A DNA stretch of 8,740 bases, from contig RPOS01000129.1 of the NCBI GenBank assembly GCA_003820635.1, forward strand, positions 1 to 8,740. The letters run 5' to 3'. The position numbers were made by a program, and so were the translations under genes. The DNA comes from Verrucomicrobiaceae bacterium. Its GTDB lineage: Bacteria; Verrucomicrobiota; Verrucomicrobiae; Verrucomicrobiales; Akkermansiaceae. Under the pieces are notes generated by a model. The model worked only from the letters and a program-made list of their open reading frames with translations, was not told where the DNA came from and ran no database searches. Below, piece by piece: positions 1-5,702 of this stretch (positions are counted from its first letter, which is position 1; each line of letters opens with the position of its first letter).

Positions 1-204
1 CGGATGAAATGGGGAGGCTTCGCGATGAATCTTCCACACGCAGGACGTTTCGCGCCGCAGGCGACAAGTGGGCGGACCGCGGCTTGGCCGGCGTAGCCTT
101 GTGCGAAGTCTGGGCGGCCCAGCCTTCCATTTTTCCGCTTGCTGCCGCAGCTTGGTCTGGCTGCGCTTTCACGCCGAGCTGGGGCTCGGCGTTCCCGGGT
201 GTTT
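1..204. other. Non-coding left edge, no supported gene
   Basis: No frame here gives a protein I recognise. The forward frame beginning at base 1 stays open for only 31 codons before a TAG at 94-96, so it could be the tail of a gene starting left of the window, but its residue pattern (rich in G, A, P, R) is not informative. The other open frames are short and look like chance frames in GC-rich DNA. The region contains a perfect hairpin at 171-192 and a CCCGGG palindrome at 194-199. It lies beyond the rhaA terminator, so it is not part of the rhaA transcript. Confidence 0.5.
171..192. repeat. Perfect 9-bp inverted repeat (hairpin)
   Basis: The arms ACGCCGAGC (171-179) and GCTCGGCGT (184-192) are perfect reverse complements around a TGGG loop. 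On the forward strand the nearest T run (TTTT, 202-205) starts nine bases after the hairpin, which is far for a standard rho-independent terminator. On the reverse strand no T run follows. It may be a weak terminator for a rightward gene outside the window, or part of an intergenic repeat element. The structure is certain; the role is not. Confidence 0.5.
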
Positions 205-241
205 TAAAAAAAGAGGCGCACGGGTAAACCGCGCGCCTCTT
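205..241 (-). terminator. Rho-independent terminator of rhaA
   Basis: AAGAGGCGC (211-219) pairs perfectly with GCGCCTCTT (233-241). Inside the loop CGG (221-223) can pair with CCG (229-231), extending the stem past one mismatch. Read leftward, which is the direction of rhaA, the stem is followed by seven T residues (complement of 206-212). The structure begins 22 bases after the rhaA stop codon. This is a textbook intrinsic terminator and implies that the rhaA transcript ends here. Confidence 0.88.
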
Positions 242-263
242 GGATTTGTCTGGTGGCAGATGA

Positions 264-1529
264 TCAGCGTTTCGAGAGCACGGCGGCTTCGTATTGATTG
301 ACCTCCGCGAGCCAATCGGTGCCGGCCGGGACGTTCTGCGATTCGCAGTAGGCATCCCACACCGCGCCCCAGGGCAGGCCCTTTGTTTCTTCCATGAGTG
401 CGAGACGCGAGGTGAGGTCGCCGGATTTTTCGGACTCGCGCAGGGCGGCGGGTTCGAGCAGGGCGATGAGCAGCGCGCGCAGGGTGTTGCGGGTGCCGAT
501 GGTCCAGGCGGCGATGCGGTTGATGCTGGCGTCGAAGAAGTCGAGGCCGATGTGGGTGCGCTTGTAGAGATTGTTGCGCACCAGCTCGGTGGCGATGGCT
601 TGCAGCGCGTCATCGAGGATGACGACGTGGTCGGAGTCCCAGCGCACGCCGCGGCTGACGTGCAGCAGGATTTCCGGCACATACATCAGCACGGAGGAAA
701 TCTTGTCGGCAATGCCCTCGGTGGGGTGGAAGTGGCCGGCGTCGAGGCAGAGGAGTTTCTGGTTCTTGATGGCATAGCCCATGTAGAACTCGTGCGAGCC
801 GACGACATAACTCTCGCTGCCGATGCCGAAGAGTTTGCACTCCACGGCGTCGAGGTTGTGTTTCGGGCTGAGCGGCTTGGCGAAGACCTTGTCGAGCGAG
901 TCCGCGAGGCGCTGGCGCGGGGCGAGGCGGTCCGCCGGAGTGTCCTTGTAGCCATCCGGAATCCAGACGTTGGTGACGGTGGGCGAGCCGAGCGCCTTGC
1001 CCATGGCGGCACCGATCTCACGCGAGCGGATGCAGTGCTCGATCCAGAAATCGCGGATTGCCTTCTTCGAGTGTGACAGGGTGAAACCATCGGCCGCCTT
1101 CGGGTGCGCGAAGCAGGTGGGGTTGAAGTCCATGCCCATGCCGTTGGCCTTGGCCCAGTCGATCCAGCCCTTGAAGTGCTTGGCTTCGATCTGGTCGCGA
1201 TCGACCTTTTTGCCGCCGAACTCGCCGTAGAAGGCGTGCAGGTTGAGGCGGTGCTTGCCGGGGATGAGAGAAAGGGCCTTGTCGAGGTCGGCGCGGAGTT
1301 CATCGGGCGTGCGGGCCTTGCCGGGGTAGTTGCCGGTGACGGCGATGCCGCCGCTGAGGCCTTCGCCGGTGTTTTCGAAGCCACCGACGTCGTCACCCTG
1401 CCAGCAGTGGAGCGAGATCGGGATTTTGGCGAGCGCGGCCATGGCGGCGTCGGTATCGACACCTATTTCGGCGTAGCGGGTTTTGGCGGATTGGTAGGAC
1501 TGGGCGATGGATTTCGAGGCTTTGGCCAT
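264..1529 (-). CDS. rhaA: L-rhamnose isomerase
   Basis: Cytoplasmic enzyme that interconverts L-rhamnose and L-rhamnulose, the first step of rhamnose catabolism. The 421-residue product matches the E. coli RhaA type (419 aa) along its whole length. Visible blocks are HCWQGDD (41-47), a TGNYPGKAR segment, [37 protein letters not shown] and [17 protein letters not shown] (326-342). His266, Asp298 and Asp300 align with the known metal ligands His262, Asp294 and Asp296 of the E. coli enzyme. The frame stays open upstream, but the start at 1529 (MAKASKS) fits the family length and lies beyond the promoter-like gap; no Shine-Dalgarno sequence precedes it (AAAACC-ATGG). An intrinsic terminator follows the stop, so the gene appears monocistronic. 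It diverges from an AraC-type regulator, which probably controls it through the direct repeats at 1576-1611. No other rhamnose pathway gene is in the window. Confidence 0.97.
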   Translation of the reverse strand: MAKASKSIAQSYQSAKTRYAEIGVDTDAAMAALAKIPISLHCWQGDDVGGFENTGEGLSGGIAVTGNYPGKARTPDELRADLDKALSLIPGKHRLNLHAFYGEFGGKKVDRDQIEAKHFKGWIDWAKANGMGMDFNPTCFAHPKAADGFTLSHSKKAIRDFWIEHCIRSREIGAAMGKALGSPTVTNVWIPDGYKDTPADRLAPRQRLADSLDKVFAKPLSPKHNLDAVECKLFGIGSESYVVGSHEFYMGYAIKNQKLLCLDAGHFHPTEGIADKISSVLMYVPEILLHVSRGVRWDSDHVVILDDALQAIATELVRNNLYKRTHIGLDFFDASINRIAAWTIGTRNTLRALLIALLEPAALRESEKSGDLTSRLALMEETKGLPWGAVWDAYCESQNVPAGTDWLAEVNQYEAAVLSKR

Positions 1530-1575
1530 GGTTTTGTAGGGTTGGAATGAAATGTGATTTGAATTTGCCTCTTGC

Positions 1576-1611
1576 GGCACGAAAAAAACCTCTACTGTCT
1601 CGCCAAAAACC
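1576..1611. promoter_or_regulatory. Putative AraC-type operator, two direct repeats
   Basis: Two 15-base sites, 1576-1590 and 1597-1611, read G-x-C-x-C-G-x-x-AAAAA-CC on the forward strand and match at 11 of 15 positions. They are offset by exactly 21 bp, two helical turns, so both present the same DNA face. They sit in the 97-bp gap between the divergent rhaA and regulator genes, 47 bp or more upstream of the rhaA start and 16 bp upstream of the regulator GTG. Two direct repeats about 21 bp apart are the usual architecture for AraC-family activators, which bind as tandem monomers of a dimer. I did not find a convincing -10/-35 pair, so the promoter itself is not placed. The binding partner is inferred from position. 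Confidence 0.5.
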
Positions 1612-1626
1612 AGCACAATCCCGCCA

Positions 1627-2496
1627 GTGAAGCGCGTTTTGAAAATCGACGAATGGTTCCACCCGGACGGATTCCCGATCAGCATTGAGCGGCGGGAGCC
1701 GCAGGAGGCCTTCGAGGCGCACGCGCATGAGTTTGCGGAATTGGTCATCGTCACCGGTGGCAAGGGGCGGCACGTGACCGGGCAGGACTCGTGGGAGTTG
1801 ACGGCGGGTGATGTGTTCGTGATCGCCGGTCCGCGGGAGCACGAATACCGGGAGTTGAGGGATTTGCGCCTGGTCAACATCCTCTATCAGCCCAGCCAGT
1901 TGAAAATGCGCTTGCTGGATCTGCCATCGGTGGCCGGCTACCACGCGCTCTTCACCCTGGAGCCGACCCGGCGGGCGCGCCAGCCTGGCAAGGGCCGCTT
2001 GCACCTAAACGGCAGGGAACTGGCCCAGATCACCGAATTGGTCGACCGACTGGAGGGCGAGTTGAGTGCCCGGGAGCCTGGCTTCGGCTTCATGGTCACG
2101 GCGTTTTTCATGCAAATCATCGGCCTGCTCTCTCGTTGCTACGGCCGCAGTCCCTCGCCGGATGGCAAGGCGCTGTTGCGGATCGGCGAGGCGCTTTCCC
2201 ACCTGGAGCGCAACATCCACCGCGAGGTGAATCTGGAGGAATTGGCCAGCATCGCTCACATGTCCCGCCGGAGTTTCCTGCGCATGTTCCAGTCCGCCAC
2301 CGGCACCTCTCCGCTGGCATGGATGATCGGCCAGCGCATCCACCGCGCCTGCGGCCTGCTGCGCCATACCGACAAACGCGTCACCGAGATCGCTTTCGAG
2401 ATCGGCTTCAACGACAGCAATTACTTCACCCGCCAGTTCCGCAAAACCATCGGCATGTCTCCCAGGGACTACCGGACGAGAAAGGGTGGGGAGTGA
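1627..2496 (+). CDS. AraC-family transcriptional regulator, RhaS/RhaR-like
   Basis: Predicted sugar-responsive DNA-binding activator of 289 residues. The N-terminal half looks like an AraC sugar-binding cupin: a His-rich strand (HAHEF, 32-36), [13 protein letters not shown], then LTAGDVFVI around Gly61-Asp62, and a LVNILYQPS segment resembling RhaS (LTNVLYRSP). The C-terminal half carries the AraC DNA-binding domain with two helix-turn-helix motifs, about 201-222 ([19 protein letters not shown]) and 251-273 ([20 protein letters not shown]), ending in the family signature GMSPRDYR. The start is GTG at 1627; the same frame has no ATG between the upstream stop (1555-1557) and this codon, and no Shine-Dalgarno sequence is visible. 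Divergence from rhaA points to control of rhamnose use, and proximity of the direct repeats to its own start suggests autoregulation. It could be either a RhaS or a RhaR counterpart, so no symbol is given. It converges on rsmH with 4 bp between stops. Confidence 0.9.
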   Translation: MKRVLKIDEWFHPDGFPISIERREPQEAFEAHAHEFAELVIVTGGKGRHVTGQDSWELTAGDVFVIAGPREHEYRELRDLRLVNILYQPSQLKMRLLDLPSVAGYHALFTLEPTRRARQPGKGRLHLNGRELAQITELVDRLEGELSAREPGFGFMVTAFFMQIIGLLSRCYGRSPSPDGKALLRIGEALSHLERNIHREVNLEELASIAHMSRRSFLRMFQSATGTSPLAWMIGQRIHRACGLLRHTDKRVTEIAFEIGFNDSNYFTRQFRKTIGMSPRDYRTRKGGE

Positions 2497-2500
2497 ACAC

Positions 2501-3520
2501 CTAACATGCAACAAGCGCCCATCTGAGTTTGGCCGGGCTGCTGCGGGGATTCATCCGGCGTTCCTCGGGGCTGGCGGTGATCACGCCGTCGCTGGTCTCG
2601 TGGAAAATCCCGTCGCGCAGTCCGGCTTGGAAGGCTTTTTTCACGCGCCGGTCCTCGCCCGAGTGGAATGTTAGAATCGCGGCGCGGCCGCCCGGTTTCA
2701 GGCAGCCCGGCAGCACCCGCAGGAAGGCGTCCAGCGCCACAAACTCCTCGTTCACCGCGATCCGCACGGCTTGGAAAACCCGCCGGACGGTCAGATCGGT
2801 TTCCTCCTCGTCCGCGCGGACCGCGTTTCTAACAGCATTCGCCAGTTCCAGGGTGCTGCTGAAATTTTTGCCCGCCAGCGCGGCGGCGAGTGACTCGGCA
2901 CGCGGTTCGTCCGAGTGATCATGCAGGACGAAGGCGAGTTTTTCCGGAGTCACGCGCGCCAGCCAGTCGGCAGCGGAAATCCCGCGCTGCGGGTTCATCC
3001 GCATGTCGAGTGGCCCCGCATGTTTGAAACTGAAGCCGCGCGCCGGATCGTCGAACTGCATCGACGAGCAGCCGAGGTCGGCGAAAATGAAGTCCACCGC
3101 GTTTCCGGCCAGCACTTTGGCGATGCCCGCGTAGTTCGACCTCACAGCTTGGAAAGTTTCCTCTCCGAATCCCGCCTGCCTCAGCCGTTGCACGGTCTTG
3201 GGCAGTTCGATGGGATCCTGGTCCAGCCCGATCAATTTTCCGCCCGGCGTGATGCGTTCCAGAATGGCCAGCGCGTGGCCGCCGTAGCCGAGCGTGCAGT
3301 CCACTCCGGTCATGCCCGGGCGCAGCGCCAGCGCCTGCATGCACTCCGCCACCAGGACCGGCACGTGCATGCCCGCCGGTGTTTTCCCCGAGGCGATCAC
3401 CCTGGCCACCGTTTCCGCATGGCGCGCGGGATCTCGCTCCTTGTATTTCTCCTCGAATCGCCGGGGATTCTTGCCGCTGTAGCGCTTGCGCCGCGGCGGG
3501 CGGGGGGCTTGGTCTTCCAT
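2501..3520 (-). CDS. rsmH: RsmH-family 16S rRNA (cytosine1402-N4)-methyltransferase
   Basis: SAM-dependent enzyme that, in characterised members, methylates N4 of C1402 in the decoding centre of 16S rRNA. The 339-residue product has the family order: HVPVL (52-56), SAM-binding DCTLGYGGH (74-82), a GLDQDP acidic strand end, DLGCSS (148-153), RGFSF (161-165), PLDMRM (170-175), FQAVRIAVNEE, TFHSGEDRRVKK (284-295) and NPRSSPAKLR near the C-terminus. Differences from the usual consensus include FHSGED for FHSLED, DLTVRR in place of the HPATR segment, and a shortened C-terminal part. About 50 basic residues (RRKRYSGKNPRR...) precede the first conserved block, more than in E. coli. I chose the ATG at 3520; an upstream in-frame ATG at 3571 would add 17 residues. 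The gene is not beside mraZ, ftsL or other division genes. It diverges from sufS across 131 bp. Confidence 0.9.
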   Translation of the reverse strand: MEDQAPRPPRRKRYSGKNPRRFEEKYKERDPARHAETVARVIASGKTPAGMHVPVLVAECMQALALRPGMTGVDCTLGYGGHALAILERITPGGKLIGLDQDPIELPKTVQRLRQAGFGEETFQAVRSNYAGIAKVLAGNAVDFIFADLGCSSMQFDDPARGFSFKHAGPLDMRMNPQRGISAADWLARVTPEKLAFVLHDHSDEPRAESLAAALAGKNFSSTLELANAVRNAVRADEEETDLTVRRVFQAVRIAVNEEFVALDAFLRVLPGCLKPGGRAAILTFHSGEDRRVKKAFQAGLRDGIFHETSDGVITASPEERRMNPRSSPAKLRWALVAC

Positions 3521-3651
3521 GGTGGTGAACGGGTTCTGGCAGGATCCGCGCGCGAGGTCAAAGGATGTCATCGATTTCCGGCATTGCGGAGCGCTGTGGT
3601 CTGCGCCATCGTCCGCGGCGTCTCCGCCGAAAAAACGGCCCGCCTGCCCCC
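3521..3651. promoter_or_regulatory. Divergent intergenic region, rsmH / sufS
   Basis: This 131-bp gap separates two genes pointing away from each other, so it must hold both promoters; that is inferred from gene orientation only. I see no clear -35/-10 pair. A short inverted repeat, CGGCG (3616-3620) and CGCCG (3625-3629), sits just before an A run (3630-3635) and 23 bases before the sufS start. In-frame upstream ATGs exist for both genes (3571 for rsmH, 3565 for sufS) and would overlap if used, but the residues they would add to SufS lie before the point where the family normally begins. Confidence 0.35.
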
Positions 3652-4872
3652 ATGTTCGACACCGAATCGCTGCTTGCCGACTTTCCGATCCTCGACCACT
3701 CGGTGAACGGCCACCGGCTTGTTTATCTGGACAATGCCGCCACCACTCAGAAACCGCTGACGGTCCTGCTGGCCTCCCGCCATTATTACGAGGCGGTCAA
3801 TTCCAACATTCACCGCGGCACGCACCATCTGGCCCGCGCAGCCACCGAGAGCTTCGAAAAAGCACGCGAAACGGTGGCCGTCCACCTCAACGCGCCATCC
3901 GCGGACGAGGTGATCTTCACCTCCGGCACCACCGCCGGCATCAATCTGGTCTCCGACATTCTCTCCCTTTCCGGCCGCCTCGCCGCCGGCGACGAGGTGC
4001 TCATTTCCACGCTCGAACACCACTCCAACATCGTCCCGTGGCAAATGCTTTGCCAGCGCACCGGAGCCGCCCTCAAGGTGATTCCCTCCCATGACGATGG
4101 CACGCTGGATCAGGATGCCTTCCGCGAAATGCTCGCCTCCGGCCGCGTGAAACTCCTCGCCCTCACCTGGATCTCCAATGCCTTCGGCACCGTCAATCCC
4201 GTCGTGGAAATGACCCGCGCCGCCAAGGACGCGGGCGCGCTGGTCTTGATCGACGCCGCCCAGTCCATCGCCCACCTGCCGGTGGACGTGCAGGCGCTGG
4301 GTGCGGACTTCATGGCGTTTTCCGGGCACAAAATCTACGCGCCCACCGGCACTGGTGTTCTCTGGGGCCGTGCCGAACTGCTCAACGAGCTGCCACCCTG
4401 GCAGGGTGGCGGGGAAATGATCAAGGAAGTCACCTTCGCCCACACCACCTACAACGATCCGCCATTCAAGTATGAGGCCGGCACCCCCAATATCGAAGGG
4501 GCCATCGCCCTCGCCGCGGCATTCGGATATGTGAATGATATCGGCATGGAAAAAATCCACGCCCACGAGGCCGCGTTGATCCGCGCCGCGGCGGATGGGC
4601 TTTCCGCCATCCCCGGCATCCGCATCTATGGCCCGGCGGACCGCTCGGGCTCGCTTTCATTCAACATCGAGGGCCTGCATCATTACGACATCGGCACGCT
4701 GATGGACCAGATGGGCGTGGCCGTGCGCACCGGGCATCATTGCTGCCAACCGCTGATGGCACGCTTCGGCATCACCGGCACCGTGCGCGCCTCATTCGCA
4801 CTCTACAACACGGCGGAAGACGTGGAGGCGCTGGTGGAAGCCGTCGGAAAATCCGCCCGCATGCTCCGTTAG
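3652..4872 (+). CDS. sufS: SufS-type cysteine desulfurase
   Basis: PLP enzyme that takes sulfur from L-cysteine, leaving L-alanine, and passes it as a persulfide to Fe-S cluster assembly. The product is 406 residues, the same length as E. coli SufS. Visible features: YLDNAATTQKP (25-35), SNIHRGTHHLA, FTSGTT, His123 over the cofactor (EHHSN), the DAAQS aspartate strand, the PLP lysine Lys227 in SGHKIYAPTGTG, and the catalytic Cys364 in RTGHHCCQPLM, equivalent to E. coli Cys364. A second cysteine, Cys365, follows directly. The short HHC loop defines the SufS (group II) class rather than IscS/NifS. I chose the ATG at 3652 because the protein then begins like E. coli SufS (MFDTESLLADFPIL); an earlier in-frame ATG at 3565 adds an Arg-rich leader with no family match. 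No sufBCD or sufE is present here; a separate sulfur acceptor must lie elsewhere. coaC follows after 17 bp, probably co-transcribed. Confidence 0.95.
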   Translation: MFDTESLLADFPILDHSVNGHRLVYLDNAATTQKPLTVLLASRHYYEAVNSNIHRGTHHLARAATESFEKARETVAVHLNAPSADEVIFTSGTTAGINLVSDILSLSGRLAAGDEVLISTLEHHSNIVPWQMLCQRTGAALKVIPSHDDGTLDQDAFREMLASGRVKLLALTWISNAFGTVNPVVEMTRAAKDAGALVLIDAAQSIAHLPVDVQALGADFMAFSGHKIYAPTGTGVLWGRAELLNELPPWQGGGEMIKEVTFAHTTYNDPPFKYEAGTPNIEGAIALAAAFGYVNDIGMEKIHAHEAALIRAAADGLSAIPGIRIYGPADRSGSLSFNIEGLHHYDIGTLMDQMGVAVRTGHHCCQPLMARFGITGTVRASFALYNTAEDVEALVEAVGKSARMLR

Positions 4873-4889
4873 AAAACCCCGCCATCACC

Positions 4890-5432
4890 ATGAACATCGT
4901 CCTCGGCATCTCCGGTTCCATCGCCGCCTACAAGGCAGCGGATCTCGCCTCGCAGCTCGTCAAGCAAGGCCATGACGTCCACGCGGTGATGACCCGCGCC
5001 GCCACCGAGTTCATCACGCCGCTCACCCTTCAGACGCTCACCCGCAATCCGGTGCTCGTCTCGCTGGAGGATGAAAAGCAATCATGGAAACCCGGCCACA
5101 TCGATCTGGCGGACCGCGCCGGTCTGTTTCTCGCCGCCCCTGCCACGGCAAACCTGTTAGGCGAGTTCGCCAATGGCCTCGCGCCCGATCCTCTCACCTC
5201 CGTTTATCTCGCGCTGCCACGCGAAACGCCGGTGCTCATCGCGCCCGCCATGAACGGCAAGATGTGGCTGCACCCCGCCACGCAGCGCAATGTCGATCGG
5301 CTCAAGGCGGATGGCTGCAAGTTCGTCGGCCCCGCCGAGGGCGGGCTGGCCTGCGGCTACGAAGGCATCGGCCGCCTTGCCGAAGTCCAGGAAATCGTGG
5401 CAGCCGTGGCGGCCATCACGGCTCAGCCGTAG
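4890..5432 (+). CDS. coaC: Phosphopantothenoylcysteine decarboxylase (monofunctional CoaC)
   Basis: FMN-dependent enzyme that decarboxylates 4'-phosphopantothenoylcysteine to 4'-phosphopantetheine in coenzyme A synthesis. The product is 180 residues and has the homo-oligomeric flavin-containing Cys decarboxylase (HFCD) pattern: an N-terminal flavin-binding GISGSIAAYKAADL, the catalytic His70 in HIDLADRA, APATANLLGEFANGLAPD, the substrate-binding PAMNGKMW with Asn122, and the lid motif GLACGYEGIGR with reductant Cys155. The PAMN and ACG motifs favour CoaC over the related UbiX prenyltransferases and EpiD-type peptide decarboxylases. It ends after the flavoprotein domain, so the CoaB synthetase half found in bifunctional Dfp/CoaBC proteins is absent and must be encoded elsewhere. 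The start at 4890 (CACC-ATG) fits the family N-terminus; no Shine-Dalgarno sequence is visible. It lies 17 bp behind sufS and likely shares its transcript. Confidence 0.92.
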   Translation: MNIVLGISGSIAAYKAADLASQLVKQGHDVHAVMTRAATEFITPLTLQTLTRNPVLVSLEDEKQSWKPGHIDLADRAGLFLAAPATANLLGEFANGLAPDPLTSVYLALPRETPVLIAPAMNGKMWLHPATQRNVDRLKADGCKFVGPAEGGLACGYEGIGRLAEVQEIVAAVAAITAQP

Positions 5433-5441
5433 CGCTCCTTC

Positions 5442-5639
5442 TCACTCCCACTCGCAGAGCGCTTCCACATGGGCTGCGGAACCGTCTCGCAGCCAGCCGT
5501 CAAGCTGGCTCGGGTCCTTGAGCTGCTGGCCGCGCAAACGCGGCACGGCAAGGTAGCGGGTGTCGATCGACGGCAGGTGGCTCATGTCCACCCACAGTTT
5601 TTCGAATTGGCACACCGGGAAATCCCGGCTGGCATGCAA
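5442..5639 (-). CDS. Small hypothetical protein, unrecognised
   Basis: I do not recognise this 65-residue reading frame. It is reported because it behaves like a real gene: 52 of 65 sense codons end in G or C, as in the neighbouring genes, and the composition is balanced, with three Trp, two Cys and a mix of charged residues. Recognisable segments are [40 protein letters not shown] and a C-terminal ALCEWE. The longest version starts at a TTG (5639), only a few codons after an in-frame TGA (5649-5651). An ATG at 5585 would give 47 residues. No signal peptide or membrane helix is visible. It ends 9 bp from the coaC stop, tail to tail. It may be a small intact protein, or the C-terminal remnant of a longer gene whose front was lost upstream of lysA. 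Confidence 0.45.
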   Translation of the reverse strand: MHASRDFPVCQFEKLWVDMSHLPSIDTRYLAVPRLRGQQLKDPSQLDGWLRDGSAAHVEALCEWE

Positions 5640-5658
5640 TCCCCAACATCACGGTGAT

Positions 5659-5674
5659 CCGGGCTTTACCCCGG
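5659..5674. repeat. Short hairpin upstream of lysA
   Basis: CCGGG (5659-5663) can pair with CCCGG (5670-5674) around a six-base CTTTAC loop, 28 bases before the lysA start. No T run follows on either strand, so it is not an intrinsic terminator. It does not resemble a lysine riboswitch, which is far longer. It may be a leader structure or chance in GC-rich DNA. Confidence 0.3.
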
Positions 5675-5675
5675 C

Positions 5676-5700
5676 CCCTGCCGTGGTTAATTCCCTGCCG
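5676..5700 (+). repeat. 8-bp direct repeat before lysA start
   Basis: CCCTGCCG occurs at 5676-5683 and again at 5693-5700, a 17-bp period, with TGGTTAATT between the copies. The second copy ends two bases before the lysA ATG, where a ribosome binding site would be expected and where none is seen. The repeat is exact; any regulatory role is a guess. Confidence 0.35.
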
Positions 5701-5702
5701 CG

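Noticed and set aside
294..1076. Long forward reading frame opposite rhaA (260 codons)
   Set aside because: It is antisense to an unmistakable rhamnose isomerase; its Gly/Ala/Val/Glu-rich composition is what the complementary strand of a high-GC3 gene gives.
1530..1880. N-terminal extension of RhaA upstream of 1529
   Set aside because: The frame is open for 117 more codons but crosses the intergenic gap and the regulator's coding region; family length and alignment begin at 1529.
3565..3651. N-terminal extension of SufS from the ATG at 3565
   Set aside because: The 29 added residues are Arg-rich and lie before the normal family start; a start at 3652 gives exactly the E. coli length and opening sequence.
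2915..3706. Long forward reading frame opposite rsmH running into sufS (263 codons)
   Set aside because: Shadow of rsmH: no family motifs, Arg/His-rich low-quality composition, and it overlaps two well-supported genes.
3568..4566. Long reverse reading frame opposite sufS (332 codons)
   Set aside because: Antisense shadow; Gly/Val/Glu-rich with no recognisable domain, while the forward strand encodes all SufS active-site residues.
4890..5432. UbiX-type flavin prenyltransferase instead of CoaC
   Set aside because: The PAMNGKMW and GLACGYEGIGR motifs and the catalytic HIDLA histidine are those of phosphopantothenoylcysteine decarboxylases.
5491..5510. AGCCAGC/GCTGGCT hairpin as a terminator for coaC
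   Set aside because: The 7-bp stem is perfect but no T run follows on the forward strand, and it lies inside the coding-like small reverse frame.
5433..5702. Lysine riboswitch upstream of lysA
   Set aside because: The available leader is short, shows only one small hairpin and none of the multi-helix architecture expected of that riboswitch; most of the interval is occupied by a coding-like reverse frame.
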